64,000 nucleotides of DNA from Carallia brachiata (GCA_021464245.1 JADCRB010000096.1:1216951-1280950), one strand, 5' to 3'. Numbered from the stretch's first letter, positions 11,238-24,316 are shown. Made by a program: numbers and translations. The notes: generated by a model from the sequence alone, not told the origin.

Positions 11238-11925
11238 GATGATGAGCACGATTCAAGGCCAATGAGGCGAGAGTTGGGGTTGGTGGATTAGCCGGATGAC
11301 TTCTGGGATTCTGACATTTTTTCTTATTAGTGGCGTCAATTGGGGAGCCTGTCTCCTTTCCCTCGTCTACTTCTCTAATTATGGCTACAGACAAAAACAA
11401 AAAAAAAAAATCTTTCTTCTGGTTGCTCTGTCTCGCCCACCCCTTGATGCCCTCGTCCGCGAATGCTCCTGCACTGCCCCGTTCGATACAGATCCTCCGG
11501 ACAACTCTTTTGAACATTAAATGTTCGATGTACCTTCTCATGGCTCTCTGGTAGCATCTCTGCTATTTTGGAAAGCAGGCGAAAGACAATCTTGGTGTCA
11601 AGGTCTATCTCTCTATCTCCAGATGTGGACCTTTTTTTTTTTTCTTTTGTTTATATTATGTCATGATTTTGTGGTGGTCTGCCTACAGTTCTTATCTGTT
11701 ATGCAGGAGGTAGAATTCCAGAGTAGTTGGAGGATCAAAGCAGGGGAGTTGGCTCAACGATGACTTTCTGGGATTTGCTGTATGCCCTGTTCTCGAGGAT
11801 ACTGAAGTTGGAATGGGAAATTTGCAACAATAGTCACTATTGTTGTCCGCCTCTGTCTGCAAAGTTATTATGGGGCCAAAAGCAATTTTGGTTTTGATAA
11901 AAATCAAATGGAGCGTGTTCAATCC
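11238..11925 (+). pseudogene. Truncated second TNL 3' end downstream of TNL-1
   Basis: The TNL-1 tail is followed at 11430-11517 by the conserved unknown ORF (residues DALVRECSCTAPFD, then DPPDNSFEH). Next, from about 11565, comes a second partial copy of TNL exon 4 end, T-rich intron and C-JID start (acceptor near 11690). It keeps LNDDFLGFAVCPVLEDTEVG-like coding but lacks IPxWF in frame and stops early. The arrangement is the same as in the four other units. It looks like the scar of an unequal exchange between TNLs. Confidence 0.6.
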
Positions 11926-12031
11926 ATTACTTGACAGTTCATTTGACCTATTGAGAAATGGTTATAGTGCTTAATTTGTTGGCCACCGATCGATTGGCAG
12001 GAAAAAATTTTCATGGTGGTGGATCCTTCTG

Positions 12032-14035
12032 GCAGAGAAGGTTGTAGCAGAGCTTAGTAAAACGTTTCCTGATGATTTTCTGCTTCCAATCTATATTAAT
12101 CCCCATGCGGGAACTGGAACATACTCCACAATAACTTTTGGCGCAATGGGCGACAGGTATTTAATGCTTGAAAATTTAGATAAATGATGAGTGTTCATCT
12201 ACGTTATGTTCAGTCATCAATAGCATTCCCTTTCAACTTGAGCTGAATCAACTGCTGAAATCGTAATCATAATTTGTTGTATTCTGAAATTTGATTGCAG
12301 CTTTTATGAGTGTTTGCTCAAGATGGATTCAAGGAAACAGAACTGCAGCTGTGAGAGGCTATAGGTGATACATCTTATTGTCCTAAGATATCTTTCTCTT
12401 CTACGAATCTGCCAGTTGACACTTAGAATGCATAAAATTCGAAGTTTGCATTGTGAATTGATGCCACAATGGATTACTTTTTATATGGTTTAGCTGCGAA
12501 TCTGAAATCAAAGAAATAGTAATTCTTTTTCAGTATTAACTGTTTTTTTTAGTATGGATATCTTAGGATGTTGAACTGGTGAATAAATACAAAACAAAAA
12601 ATGAAAGTTTATTACGCTAGCTTGTGGAAAAGAACAAATCTGCTCTCTCTCCCCCCTTCTCTACATTGGGTGTGTGAGTTTAAAACCAGTGATAAATGGT
12701 CCTTTGCTTCGTGTGGAGTGGAGATTTAACCCATTGGAATGGTGTCGTTTGGCCAAAAGTCCCACTATAGCAAAGCTATGTTGATTTGGATATCGTTGCA
12801 TTTATAGATATCTTTGAATGGAATAAATATTTGTATTTTGATGGGAACCAACAAGAATTCCTTATAGTGGAGAGACCCGGCCCAATGATCAAAAACAGAA
12901 TGGGGGAAATTTTTACTTTGATGCTTTATGTTTAAGTACATATGCTTCCTCTTTGATTTGCAACAATCCCACTATTTTTTTTCATTTCGATTTATTTCCA
13001 CTATTTTGGATGAATATCTGAAGCATAATATCTCAAGCTGTGTTCTTCTGTATCTCCTTTCTTTCAAATTTTTATGTGGATCTTGCAAACAGAGTGATGT
13101 GGGAAAAGTGAATGAAAGGTCTCTTAAGCTTGGTGAGGAGAACAACACCATTATCTTTTGCTTACATTTGTGAGAAGAATGGAGACATGCTGACTGACAA
13201 GGTAATATTCAGTTTTCGACAATTATTCTTAACAATGTATTTGTGGTTTCCATTACTTTCATTTGCTCACGTAGAGAAAATCATAGGGTCCATGTTAAAT
13301 CCTTCTTACGCGTCCTCCTTGTACGTACAGATCGATGAACTAGCATGCTTCTCTCCAGGAATGCCGGCTTTACGATCATCTGATTATGGGCCGGCTGAAT
13401 CACAGAAAATTCTTTCACTGGCAGAAGAGGTTTTCTTCATCAAAAACTGGTTTTCACAGAAATTATTACTAATAAAATGCAACTGTATTAATAATTTGTG
13501 CAAAAAAAATTTTTTAAGGAAAAAATTTTTCTCGAAGTTAAAAAATTTCATTTTTTTGGCACGTATATACACTTTTAAGTTGTAGGTGACGTTCATCTAA
13601 TTTTGGATTTTAATTTTGTTTCTACGTATTTTATAAATATAATTATACTAAATTAAAAGTTGATTACATTTTGTTAATAGCATAAGGTCCAAATGTGCGG
13701 ATAGTACATAGTACAGGCCAGAGACCAAGCTCTTATTATTAATATTATTTTAATAGTTACTCGGTATGCAAGGCACTGATGCACAAAATTCGTTAGTTTT
13801 CTTGCCGGAGCCTGCAAGGACGCTAATGCAGGCCACGTATTGGTTCTATCAGGCCAATCCTGGAGTCAAAGGCAACATGACGCAAAGCGCTTTCCTTGCA
13901 AAGACGCTGAAATATCTCTACCTTCTTTTTTTTCTACCCCTTCAGTCATCTCATTAGAAGAGTGGGTGTCCAACACGGAAACGCACCCTCTTGACCCGCC
14001 ACGATGGGGAAATTTCTAGACAATCGGAGACATAG
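12032..14035 (+). pseudogene. GH47 alpha-1,2-mannosidase pseudogene MNS-c
   Basis: Recognisable exons are 12032-12156 ([15 protein letters not shown]...[12 protein letters not shown]), 12301-12364 (deletion inside KVWIQG), 13093-13201 (WEK, stop TGA, MKGLLSLVRRTTPLSFAYIC), 13331-13429 ([20 protein letters not shown]) and 13853-14035 (GVKGNMTQSAFLAKTLKYLY). The acceptor before the first exon is TG instead of AG, a defect shared with MNS-d and MNS-e. The two exons encoding LAWTCY...FHSGQ and VGTSWN...LKD are deleted; unrelated AT-rich sequence at 13440-13760 stands in their place. It cannot make an enzyme. Confidence 0.8.
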
Positions 14036-14799
14036 ACCAGCAAGAGTCAAGGCAGAAAAGAAGGTCAACTTGATACTCGTTAAGATTTCATTTGCTGATC
14101 ATAAGGGGCTTATTCGCTGCCTGTGTTCTCGGCTGAACCCATTCAATGATTTTGAGGCATTGATTTGGATGACAAGCTGGAGGACTATCAGATTATTGTG
14201 ATTGAACTTAGACTAAAATCTAGAGGCTTCAGGGATTCTTCCCATTACTGTAAAATGAGGTCCAACAAATTTTCTCTATTTTAGGCTGAAAGAAATTGTT
14301 GTATTAAATAGCAGGGAACCGCTGGAACCATCTGATAGATTGTGCACTATATAAACAGTTAATTTCTAATATCTTATAAAAATTAGCATAATAAGGCGAT
14401 TGGTGTACCGAACATTTGTTAATTTTGAAACAACATCAGTTTTAAATCTTCAAATCTTTCTACTGTCTGTGGGTTTATCATCTTTCTTGTATATGATTGC
14501 GATGCGCTATTCAATTTTGGGCAACCTTTGGAGCGACGTAAACATGATGAGTAAAATCTTACATTTTCAAATGTGAAAGTGTGAGCTGTGATGCAACTTC
14601 GTAGTAAAAGATCCGGCAATTTCTATGATTTGTGTTGTTGTAAGGACAAATTACCTCATTTACACGAATGAGACAAAATTCTCCATTCAAAAGTCTTCTA
14701 AAAGATGGGAGATAATGTAGTGCAGAAACCAAAGATTGTGGGAGTGGGATAATAGATTTCAGATTTGTTGACGTTGTCTAATTAAAGTGTAGAAAAATT
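14036..14799. other. Mannosidase 3' flank, no gene
   Basis: This is non-coding sequence homologous to 6291-6984 as far as about 14700. It then passes into AT-rich sequence leading into the array. No gene or recognisable RNA is seen. Confidence 0.6.
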
Positions 14800-14881
14800 T
14801 TACTTTGTTTTAATAATGAGCCTTATTAAATAAAAAGATTAATAGATAATTCTTAATATTGACTCATAAGTTAATACCATC

Positions 14882-14933
<52 letters not shown>

Positions 14934-17925
14934 GCGTGTAATCTATCGAAAGAAAGAAAAAAAGAAAAAGAAATGGAAAAGGGAAAGGTCCGTGAAGTTT
15001 ATTGTGATTGTAACAAATTCCTTTAATAATAAAAAAAAATGACCGTGAGTCAATGGGCTATATGAAAAATATAGTCACCTAATTTAACGAAAACTTCATT
15101 AAGTGATTGCTGATTTTGATCTATAAAGTAGATTATTAATGTATCAGCACCATTTTTTTTTTAACTGAAAAAGAGAAAGCTATCCGTCAAAAAAAAAAGG
15201 AAAAAGAAAAAGGAAAGTGCGTAGTAGATGTGAGGAAGTTTCGTACAATTGTCGTAAGAAAAAAAAAGACAGATACACATTATTGCAAATATATTTATAT
15301 ATTCATGAATATAATAATTATTTTTTATAATATATTAGTAAAAAAAGTTTTTGAATGAAATTTTTTTTCTGAAAATATCATATAATATTTATATTTTTAT
15401 ATTTTAAAATAATATCTATTTAAATTTAAATTTAAATTTTAAAAAATTAATATTTTAATGTCTCGATCTCTTCTCGAGGTAAAAGCTTAGTTTACTTACA
15501 GGTCCTTGTCATAAACAAAAAAAAAATAAAAAAACAAAAAAATGTTGAACATAAGTCAATGAGTTACATGATAAACAATAGCTTAATTCAATAAAGATAT
15601 CATCGAATGACTGTCAATTTTGCCCACGTACCAACACTTAAAAAAAAAAAAAAAAAAAAGCTATTTGTCAAAAGAAAAAGGGAAAAAAAAATAGGAAAAG
15701 CTCGTAGAAGATGTGACGAAGCTTCGTGTGATTATCATAAATAAAAAGTAATAATAAAAAAAATATCCACTATAAGCCAATGAATTATATGATAAATCAT
15801 CATTTAATTTAATGAATACGTTAAGAAATGACTCTCCATATGATCTATAAAATAATTGACCTATAAACTAGCACCTTTTCCATTTAAAAAAAATCTATCA
15901 AAAGAAAAAAAAAAGAAAAAGGAAGGAAAGCACGTAGGGTCCTAGTACATGTGAAATTTAGTGTGATTGTGATAAATAGATAATAATAATAATAATAATA
16001 AATGTTGACTGTAATTCAATGGGATCACATGCTGACTACTTTAGCAGGTGATTATCGACTTTGGTTCACAAATTAGATGGCAAACATACCAGCATCTTTT
16101 TTATTTTTATTTTTAAAAAAAAAAGAAAAGGAAAAGCTCATGGTAAATGTGAGGAAACTTTGTGTGATTGTTATAAATAAAAAAAAAATTCATTACATAT
16201 ATACATGATATACAAATAGCAATCGATTAATTAAATTTAATAATGTTTCGATCATGAGTCTTATTAAATGAGAAAATTAATAGGCAACTCTTTACATTAG
16301 CCCATAAATTAGATAATTAACATACTAACATCTTTTTTTATTTAAAAAAAAAAAGAAAGTTATCTATGAAAGAAAAAAAAAAAAAAAAAGAAATGGGCAA
16401 GGGAATGCTTCTTGTAGGTGTAGCGAAGTTTCCTGTGATTGTAGCAAATAAAAAGTAATAATAATAAGAAATATTGACTGTGAGTCAAGGGGCTATATGA
16501 AAAATATTCGCTTAATTTAATGAGGACGTTAATAAATGGCTGTCGAGTTTGGTTTACAATTAGATTACCAATTTACCAGCAATTGTTTTATTGAAAAAAA
16601 GAAAGCCATCTATCAAAAGAAAAAAAAAAGAATAAGAAAAAGAAAAGCTCATAGTAGATGCGGTTAAGCTTTGTGCAATTGTCATAAATTAAAAATAATA
16701 ATAATAATAAAATGTTAAACATAAATAAATAATCAGTTAATTTAATGAAAATATCAACAGGCGACTGCTGATTTTAACCTATAAATTAGATGATTAACAT
16801 ACCAACACTTTTTTCTATTAAAATAAAGAAGCTACCTAACAAAATAAAAAAGCATATAAAAAAAGGAAAAGCTCGTAGTAGATGTGGTGAAGTTTCGTGT
16901 GATTATCATAAATAAATAATAATAATAATAATAATAATAACAATAATATAAACAGTAAGCCAATGGACTATATGATAAATAGTTGTTTAATTTAATAAGT
17001 ATGTCAACGAATAGTTTTTAATTTTGACTAACAAATAAATGACTAACATATAGATATCTTTTTAATTTTTTTTAAAAAAAGAAAGCTACTTGTCAAAAGA
17101 AAAAAGAAAGAAAAGCTCGTAGAGTTGTAGAGATATAGTAAAGTTTAACGTGATTATCATAAACAAAGAATAATAATAAGAATAAATGTTGACTGTAATT
17201 CAATGAGATCACATAGTGACTTAGTTAACGAGTACTTCAACAGGTGATTATTACTTTGATTTACAAATTAGACAGCAAACATACCAGCATTTTTTTATTT
17301 AAAAAGAAAAGGCTATCTATCAAAAGAAAAAAAGAAAAGAAAAAAGAAAAAGCAAAGGGGAAGCTCGTGCTAAATGCGGGAAACCTCGTGTGATTGTTAT
17401 AAATAAATAAAAGTCTCGCTACATGTACTAAAAAAATATATATGTCAAATATATAAATAATAATTAATTAATTAATTTATATAAATAGATAATTAATGAT
17501 TACAATAAAAATAAATATATTTTTTATTAATTTTTTGTTATATATAATAAACATTAATTAAATAAATTAATCGATCGATTCTATAAATATCTTCTACAGA
17601 TATTTTTTTTTTGTGTACAAGTATATTTTTGAAATAAAAAATAATAATAAAAAAATTTTAACCACAAATTATACGATAAATAATCACTTTATTTAATAAG
17701 AATATTAACAAATAATTTTTTAATTTTGATCTATAAATTAAACAACTAATATACTAACACCTTGATTATAAAAAAAGAAAGGAAAAGAAGAAAGAGAAAA
17801 AGTAAAGAGGAAAGCTCGTAGACGCTTCGTGTGATTGCTCTAAATAAATAAATAAATAATAATAAAAATTGACTTTAAGTCAATGTGGCTATGCGATAAG
17901 TAGTCGCTTAGTTCGTCCGTCTGCA
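14800..17925. repeat. AT-rich higher-order tandem array I upstream of TNL-2
   Basis: Degenerate monomers of about 200-280 bp each contain, in order: '(g)atgtg.gaagtttcgtgtgattgt.ataaat', a short (AAT)n run, 'ttgactgtaagtcaatggg.tatatgataaatag', '.caacagatgactgctgattttgat.tataaattagatgactaacataccagcac', and a poly-A/GA-rich tail. Monomers begin near 14990, 15227, 15708, 15947, 16146, 16418, 16655, 16880, 17130, 17374 and 17820. Monomers 1-5 pair with 6-10 by shared private variants, giving a tandem duplication of a 5-monomer block of about 1.4 kb with a junction near 16230. The last monomer runs into the TNL-2 5' flank. No coding sequence. Confidence 0.8.
14884..14930. repeat. (TA)n microsatellite
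   Basis: About 23 TA units at the start of the AT-rich array. The paralogous position at 50620-50635 has only about 8 units. Confidence 0.95.
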
Positions 17926-18020
17926 CGCGCTCAACTCACGACAACCAGTTACAATTTACAATTTCCTGTCACCAAAAAAAAAGAAAAAAAAGAAGAAAAA
18001 AAGGATATTCCGATTCCCAA

Positions 18021-21000
18021 ATGGCTCCGGCCACCAACAACCAAAATCAGCATCAATGGAAGTACGACGTTTTCTTGAGCTTCAGGGGTGAAGACACTCG
18101 CGACAATTTCATCAGCCATCTCCTCGCTGCCTTGACAGAAAAAGGCGTTGAGACCTTCATAGACTACGAGCTTCGTAAAGGAGATGAAATCGCTCCGGCC
18201 CTTTTGCAAGCAATCCAAGAATCAAACGTTGCTGTGGTCGTTTTCTCCCAAGACTATGCCTCTTCTTCTTGGTGTTTGGACGAACTCGTCAAGATCGTGG
18301 AGTGCCATGAATCTCACGGACAGATTGTTGTACCGGTGTTCTATCATGTGGATCCATCCGATGTTAGGAAACAGAGTGGAAGCTTCGCTGAATATTCATC
18401 CGATCGTAAACGGAAGAGAAATTTCGAGATCTACTCGGAAAAGGTCCCCAAATGGAAGGCTGCGTTGACGGCAGCTGCCAACCTATCCGGGTGGGATTCC
18501 AAGGTCATCAGGTAAATTTACAGTGTTTCTACTTTTTTTTTTCTTAGGTATAACACACGTCATTTAAATTATGTAAACTATTTTATCTCTCTTTCTCTCT
18601 CTCTCTCTCTCTTTTTTAATTTTATCTCACTGAAATCTTTTGTTCTCTGTTAGATATGACCTAAACTTCTTGTTTTTCATCACATAAAGTCATAAAGTCC
18701 CTCATGTTACTGTTAGTTATATGCTAGTGAAAGCTATATCCTGACTGTGGTTAATTCTTGGTGTTAACTTTCGAATTTTTACAATTGATAATGTCGATGG
18801 AATTCTTATGCCTCAGAGTTCAGAAATCTAAATATCTATCGAAAGTTGCTGCATTGGTCCGTAACACAACTAATTAGCAACTGAAACATATAGAACACCG
18901 GAAAGAAAAAAAAAAAAACATAAAGTAATGCCAACGAGTGTGTTGTAACAACAATGTGCATTTCAAGGTTATGCAACTTTGGCTTATTTATGGCAGGTCG
19001 GAGCGTAAACTTGTTGACCAAATCGTTGATGATGTTTCGGAGAAGCTGAATCAAGCATTTCCTTTGTCCCCTGGCTCGAAGGGCTTGGTGGGAATAGATT
19101 CACAACTTGAGAAAATAAAAAATCTTTTGTCGATAGGTTCTCCAAATGTTTGCATGTTAGGGATTTGGGGCATGGGCGGTATTGGCAAAACAACTGTCGC
19201 TGAAGAAATTTGTAACCAGATTTCATGTAAGTTTAATGGTTACTGCTTTCTTAACAATGTTAGGGAAGAATTAGAAAATGGAGGCAAGAAAAAGTTACTA
19301 GAGGAACTCGTTTCGAAAACGTTGGGTGACAGTCGTATTAGAATTGATACATCAAGCATCGAACCTGGATCATTTTTAGCTAGACGACTAGGTCGCAAAC
19401 GGATATTGGTTGTTCTTGATGACGTTGACGATCCATTACAATTAAACTATTTTGTTGGAGATCCTTGTTGGTTTGGTCAGGGAAGTAGGATAATTGTGAC
19501 GAGCAGAAATAGGCATGCATTCGAAAAAATGGCCACTTATGTATATGAGGTAAAAGCATTAAAGCATGGTGAAGCTCTTCAACTTTTTAATCAGAATGCT
19601 TTTAAGCCAAATCATTCCCTAGAAGATTACATGGCCCTGTCAAATTTGGCAGTAAGTTATTGTCGGGGAAATCCATTAGCTCTTAAAGTTTTGGGCTCCT
19701 TTTTGTGTGGCAAGAGCAAAAACGAGTGGGAAAGTGCACTGGATAAACTAAAAAAGGTCCCCATGATGAAGATTCAAAATGTGTTGAAAATTAGTTACAA
19801 TGGCTTGGATAGGGAAGAGAGAGAAATTTTTCTTCACATTGCATGTTTCTTTAAAGGGGAGAACAAAGATTTGGTGCAACAAATATTAAATAGTTGTGGC
19901 TTTTCTACCCGTATGGGAATTAGGAATCTCATTGACAAGTCTCTTATAACTACTACTACGGCGGATCAGTTAGAAATGCATGATCTATTGCAAGAAATGG
20001 GTAGAGAAATTGTGCGAGAGGAATCGAAGGAGCCAAGTGAACGTAGCAGATTGTGGGATTTAGATGATATATCTCAAATTTTCATGAAAAATACGGTAAT
20101 ATTCTAAATTCACTAGTATGGTTTTTACATGTGAACTTTGCTAAAAAGTTTAATAATTAATAGATCTGGTATGAAATTCCCAATTCTTTTATCTTGCTTA
20201 CTCAAAGTTGCGTTTCACCAGGGAACTGCAAAGATTGAAGGCATATTCCTGAATATGAGCAAAGTAAGAAGAGAGATCGACTTGAACCCAAAAGCATTTG
20301 AAAAAATGTCTAACTTGAAATTTCTAAAATTCTACATTCGGGAGTATGCGGAAGTGTCGAAAGAAGACAACTGTATGGTGCACCTTTCTCATGGTCTTGA
20401 TTTTCTTCCTAATGAGTTGAGATATCTTCATTGGGATAGATATCCGCTAGAGTATTTGCCAACAAATTTTCGTCCAGAGAATCTCGTGTGGATTGAGTTA
20501 ACTCGTAGCAACATTAAAGGACTTTGGGATGAATCTGAGGTACAAATTACTCATATCAAAGATTTTTTTGTGATTGATTAAAAGTTTCTCTTTGATTTGT
20601 TAATTGATGACACTTTATTCTCTTTCGCTCTGTGCAGCCTCTGAATGTTTTAAACCGTTATTCATCCCCAAGTCAATTCAGTATGGTCACGTGCTTAAAG
20701 TTGGTGAACTGCAAAGAGCTTATGAGTCTGCCAAAAAATATTGATATGAGGTGTCTAGATACTCTTGATCTTAACGGTTGCTCAAGACTCGAGATGTTTC
20801 CAGAGATCTCAAGAAACATACGGTATCTATTCTTAGGTGGGACTGCAATAAAAGAAGTGCCTTCCTCCGTTGAATACCTTGATTGACTTTTCTGGTTGGA
20901 CTTGACTAATTGCATTAAGCTTGAGAGTCTTCCAACTAATATTTGCAAGTTAACATCTCTTAACCTTTTAAGCCTGGAAGGATGTTACAAACTGAAGACA

Positions 21001-22283
21001 TTTCCAGAAATTTTGGAGAACATGGATAATCTAGAGTTGCTCAGTTTGAGCGGGACAGCCATTGAAGAGCTACCATCCTCTGTGGACAATCTAAAAGGCC
21101 TAAAAGAGTTGGAAATTCTAGGTTGCAAAGAACTTGCTTTTCTTCCGCAAAGCCTCAGTAACTTGAAAGGCCTTGAAAAATTTTGGATCTCTGTAAATTC
21201 AGATTCAACACAAAAATTAGAGAAGCACATTGCAATTAAGTTCATTGGTCAAGATCATGGAGTACCGTTACTATGTTCGAGGTCGGGAATGTCTTGTGTA
21301 ACCTCGTTATGGGTAAGTGAGTGTAATCTTGGGCAGTTAACTACTAACCTCGGGTTCCTATCCTCTTTACGTGAGCTAGATTTGAGTGGGAACAACTTTG
21401 AGAGTATCCCTGAAAGTATCAAACAACTTACTCGACTTCAAAGGCTGCGGATACGGAACTGCCAAAGGCTTCAATCTTTGCCAAAGCTTCCGGTGAGCCT
21501 ATCATTTATACACGCGAAGGGTTGCATATCACTAGAAAACATATCTTCCGTTAATCAACTACTTTTTGAGTCTGACTATCTTCCACTAGAATTCGACTTC
21601 TCTGGTTGCTTCATGCTGGATAAAAACAAAAGAGATCTCATTTCAGAGTTGAGGAATCCTTATTTTGTAGATATCCTCCATGATTGGTTAGAGGTCTGTC
21701 TCTCTCTCTCTCTATCTCTCGGGATGCGACCCTTTTTTTAAGTTTTTTCACTTGATTATGTTATGTCATGATTTTTGTGACGCAGCATCATCATGCTAGG
21801 TCTCCCCGTCTCCGTATCTGTTATCCGGGAAGCAAAATTCTAGAGTGTTTCGAGTATCAAAGCACGGGAGACTCCATCAGAGTCCCACTCCCCTCAAATT
21901 GGCTCAATGATGACTTCCTGGGATTTGCTCTATGCTTTGTTGTCGAGGATACTGATTTCGCACTATTGGAATGCCACTGCCATCTCGGATACCATTGTGA
22001 TCATGACAACACTAGTGGTTCCACTTTTTCTCTGGAATGTGAAATGATGTGTCTCCTGTCGTCAGATGAATTCTTCTATCAAGAGCACGTCCTTCTGTTT
22101 CATGGTCCTGAACTGTACGAGATGATAGCCAAGAATGCTTGTCACCTCACCCAACGCTCCTACGATACCGTCTTGATTCACTTCCGACTTCGGTCCCTAC
22201 ACGAGAGTTCCAACAAGGTTAAGAAATGTGGGGTCATTCCATGGTATGCCAAGCCCAGGATGACGAGTAGGATTCAAGCCTAA
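18021..22283 (+). CDS. TNL-2: TIR-NB-ARC-LRR resistance gene with one premature stop
   Basis: Exons are 18021-18511, 18997-20095, 20222-20539, 20638-21693 and 21786-22283, all with intact GT/AG sites and matching phases. TIR: YDVFLSFRGEDTRDNF, Glu88 in WCLDEL, FYHVDPSDVRKQ. NB-ARC: P-loop GMGGIGKTT at 19169-19195, VLDDVDD, GSRIIVTSR, GNPLALKVLG, FLHIACFFKG, LEMHDLLQEMG. LRRs span exons 3-4 and C-JID (CYPGSKILECFEYQ) is exon 5. Full length would be 1153 residues, normal for the family. The sole lesion is TGA at 20884-20886, where TNL-1 and TNL-4 have CGA. It truncates the protein at 718 residues after two or three LRRs. TNLs are cytoplasmic or nuclear immune receptors whose TIR acts as an NADase on oligomerisation. 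This is the best-preserved copy; a truncated product or a silenced allele are both possible. The N-terminal serine stretch of TNL-1 is missing. Confidence 0.8.
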
Positions 22284-23690
22284 TAATGGAGCTCTCTGAC
22301 TCATCCTCTTCGAACGATAGTGACGATGACTGAAGTTTAGTCTTGCTACGACCACGACAGAGTTTTTGTTATCTTGGAAGCAGACAGGGTTTTCGTTATC
22401 GAAAATGGAAAAACCGTGACTGTTTTTCTTCTTCTTTTTGTCTTGGATCATGGACTCATAGTTATCGGGTAACAGAGTGTGAAGTTATTTCATTTCTGGT
22501 GATTGTGTATTTACTAATATAATTTACTTATAATCTTATATTATATAATAAATATTTATTTAAAATAAAATTAATAAAATAAATTATTAAGACAATTATG
22601 CGGACATGACGTGAAAGATTTATAGTGTATTTGTATTATAAGAAATTGATGAGAAAGAAAATTATGAAAAAAAAAAATTATGGGAAAAGAAAGCAGTTTA
22701 TATAGATGAGAAATAAGTAAGAAATAAAATCATAGGATAAAAATAAAAAAGAATGTTATGAGAAAAAAAAATTATAAGACAATAAAATTTTTTAAAATTA
22801 ATGAGAAATAAATGAAAAAATAAATAATAATTCTCAGAAAATGCTTTTCTTTCTCACATTTTCTTATTAATCCAAACAGAAATCCAAACAGAGCATTATA
22901 GTTTAGGGCTCTGTTAAGGGGAGGGCAAAATTCAGGGAGAAAGGCAATTTGGATCTTCAGTTGTAGTTGATTATTATGGTAGTCTGATTTTTAAAGCCTC
23001 AAAGTGAATTTCTAAATTGATTAATTATAACATATTTATAATTTTATACTGTATAATAAATAAAGTTTATTTGAAATAAAAAATAATAAAATAAATTTAT
23101 AAAATGTAAGATCATAAGTAAATTAGATTAATATAAAATAATGAATAAAAATAGCTATCACCTAATATTGTATGAGAAATTATTCAATACAAAAGACAAA
23201 ATCGTAGTCATCGGGAGAGACCCTGAGACACAAAATATCATATATAAAATTCTACTATATTCCTTCTCACGAAATTGGTTGGTGTAGTCTAATTAGTTAC
23301 TCGATACTATGTCCAGTTGGTTACTTGGTTTTATGTTCAAGTAAGAGATTTGGTTTGGAAAATTAGAGCCCTAATAAAAATGTGTGGAAAAGGAAATAAA
23401 ACGTGAAAAAAAAAAAAAAAATTAGAACAGCGAGAGTTGCATGCCGGAAAGGAAAGACGAGACGGCAACGATTTTCCGTATCTTTTGCAATAACTAACGG
23501 TATCTTTATCTTTTCTGAACAGTTAACTACCGAAATGTAACCTAAAGAGTTTATGATTTATCCGAAATTTCTAACTTGAAAGCTCCATCTCTATCGAACA
23601 AAAAATTGAAAGCTGAAGTGAAAAATCCCGCTGCAGATTATTCAATTTAAGTAATGGAAAATGCCAATGTCTAGGCAATTAATTGACTGA
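22284..23690. other. Non-coding 3' flank of TNL-2
   Basis: No gene seen. It is paralogous to 56492-57930 (for example the shared string 'gacggcaacgattttcc' near 23460 and 57710). It contains one Tourist-like MITE present in both copies, so that insertion predates the 34-kb duplication. Confidence 0.6.
22614..22905. mobile_element. Tourist-like MITE, older than the segmental duplication
   Basis: The ends resemble inverted repeats of the GTGTTTGG.../...CCAAACAGAGC type, between TTA/TAG-like flanks. The interior is dominated by 'gagaaa' and 'aataag' runs. A homologous copy sits at the same place downstream of TNL-5 (56838-57178). PIF/Harbinger (Tourist) assignment rests on the terminal motif only. 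Confidence 0.5.
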
Positions 23691-24316
23691 TTCTTCCATT
23701 CACAGGAAAGGAAGTACAAAGTCTCCCTGATAAGAGTCTCATAACACAGTAGAAATTTTAAAGGTTCAAATGTGAAGACATAAAGATGTATTGAAACAAA
23801 GAAAAAGTTACGTTTGTTATGTAACTTACGGTTTTACTTAATTATAAGTTTAATCAATTATTGTTCTTATGTATTCACAATTATCGGTTTCTATTTTGTT
23901 GTCATGAATAATTGAAACTTAACTAGTTAAAGACCGTTTTTAAATTTTATAAAAAATTTAAATAAATTTGAACCTGTCTGCACAAGCTAATAAATTCTAC
24001 AGAGTTTTTTCATAGAAAATTTAAATAAAATATAAAAAACTTAGTTTGAATTAGTTGATATTTAATGGACAAAAACTCATACTCTAAAGCAAATATTTAA
24101 TTTTTTTCTAAAAATTTATATAATCAAGAAATGAAATTTATAAAAAAATTATTTATAAAAATTTTTGCTCCCAAATCAAACTAGACCATACTTTGAATTT
24201 TTGAAGAGAGAACCTTGACAAGTCAATCTCCCTTCCGCTGTCGTTTATAGTTGATCGGTTTGATTTGATCTGATTTGTGGTTTAAATTTGATTCTAATTT
24301 CAAACTCAACTTTATT

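Noticed and set aside
11203..11541. Antisense frames across the TNL-1 and TNL-3 tails (also 37135-37455)
   Set aside because: Opposite-strand shadows of duplicated TNL 3' sequence without recognisable protein features.
14800..17925. Regularly spaced repeats considered as CRISPR or centromeric satellite
   Set aside because: Eukaryotic context, degenerate 200-280 bp monomers and homology to TNL 5' flanks; neither class fits.
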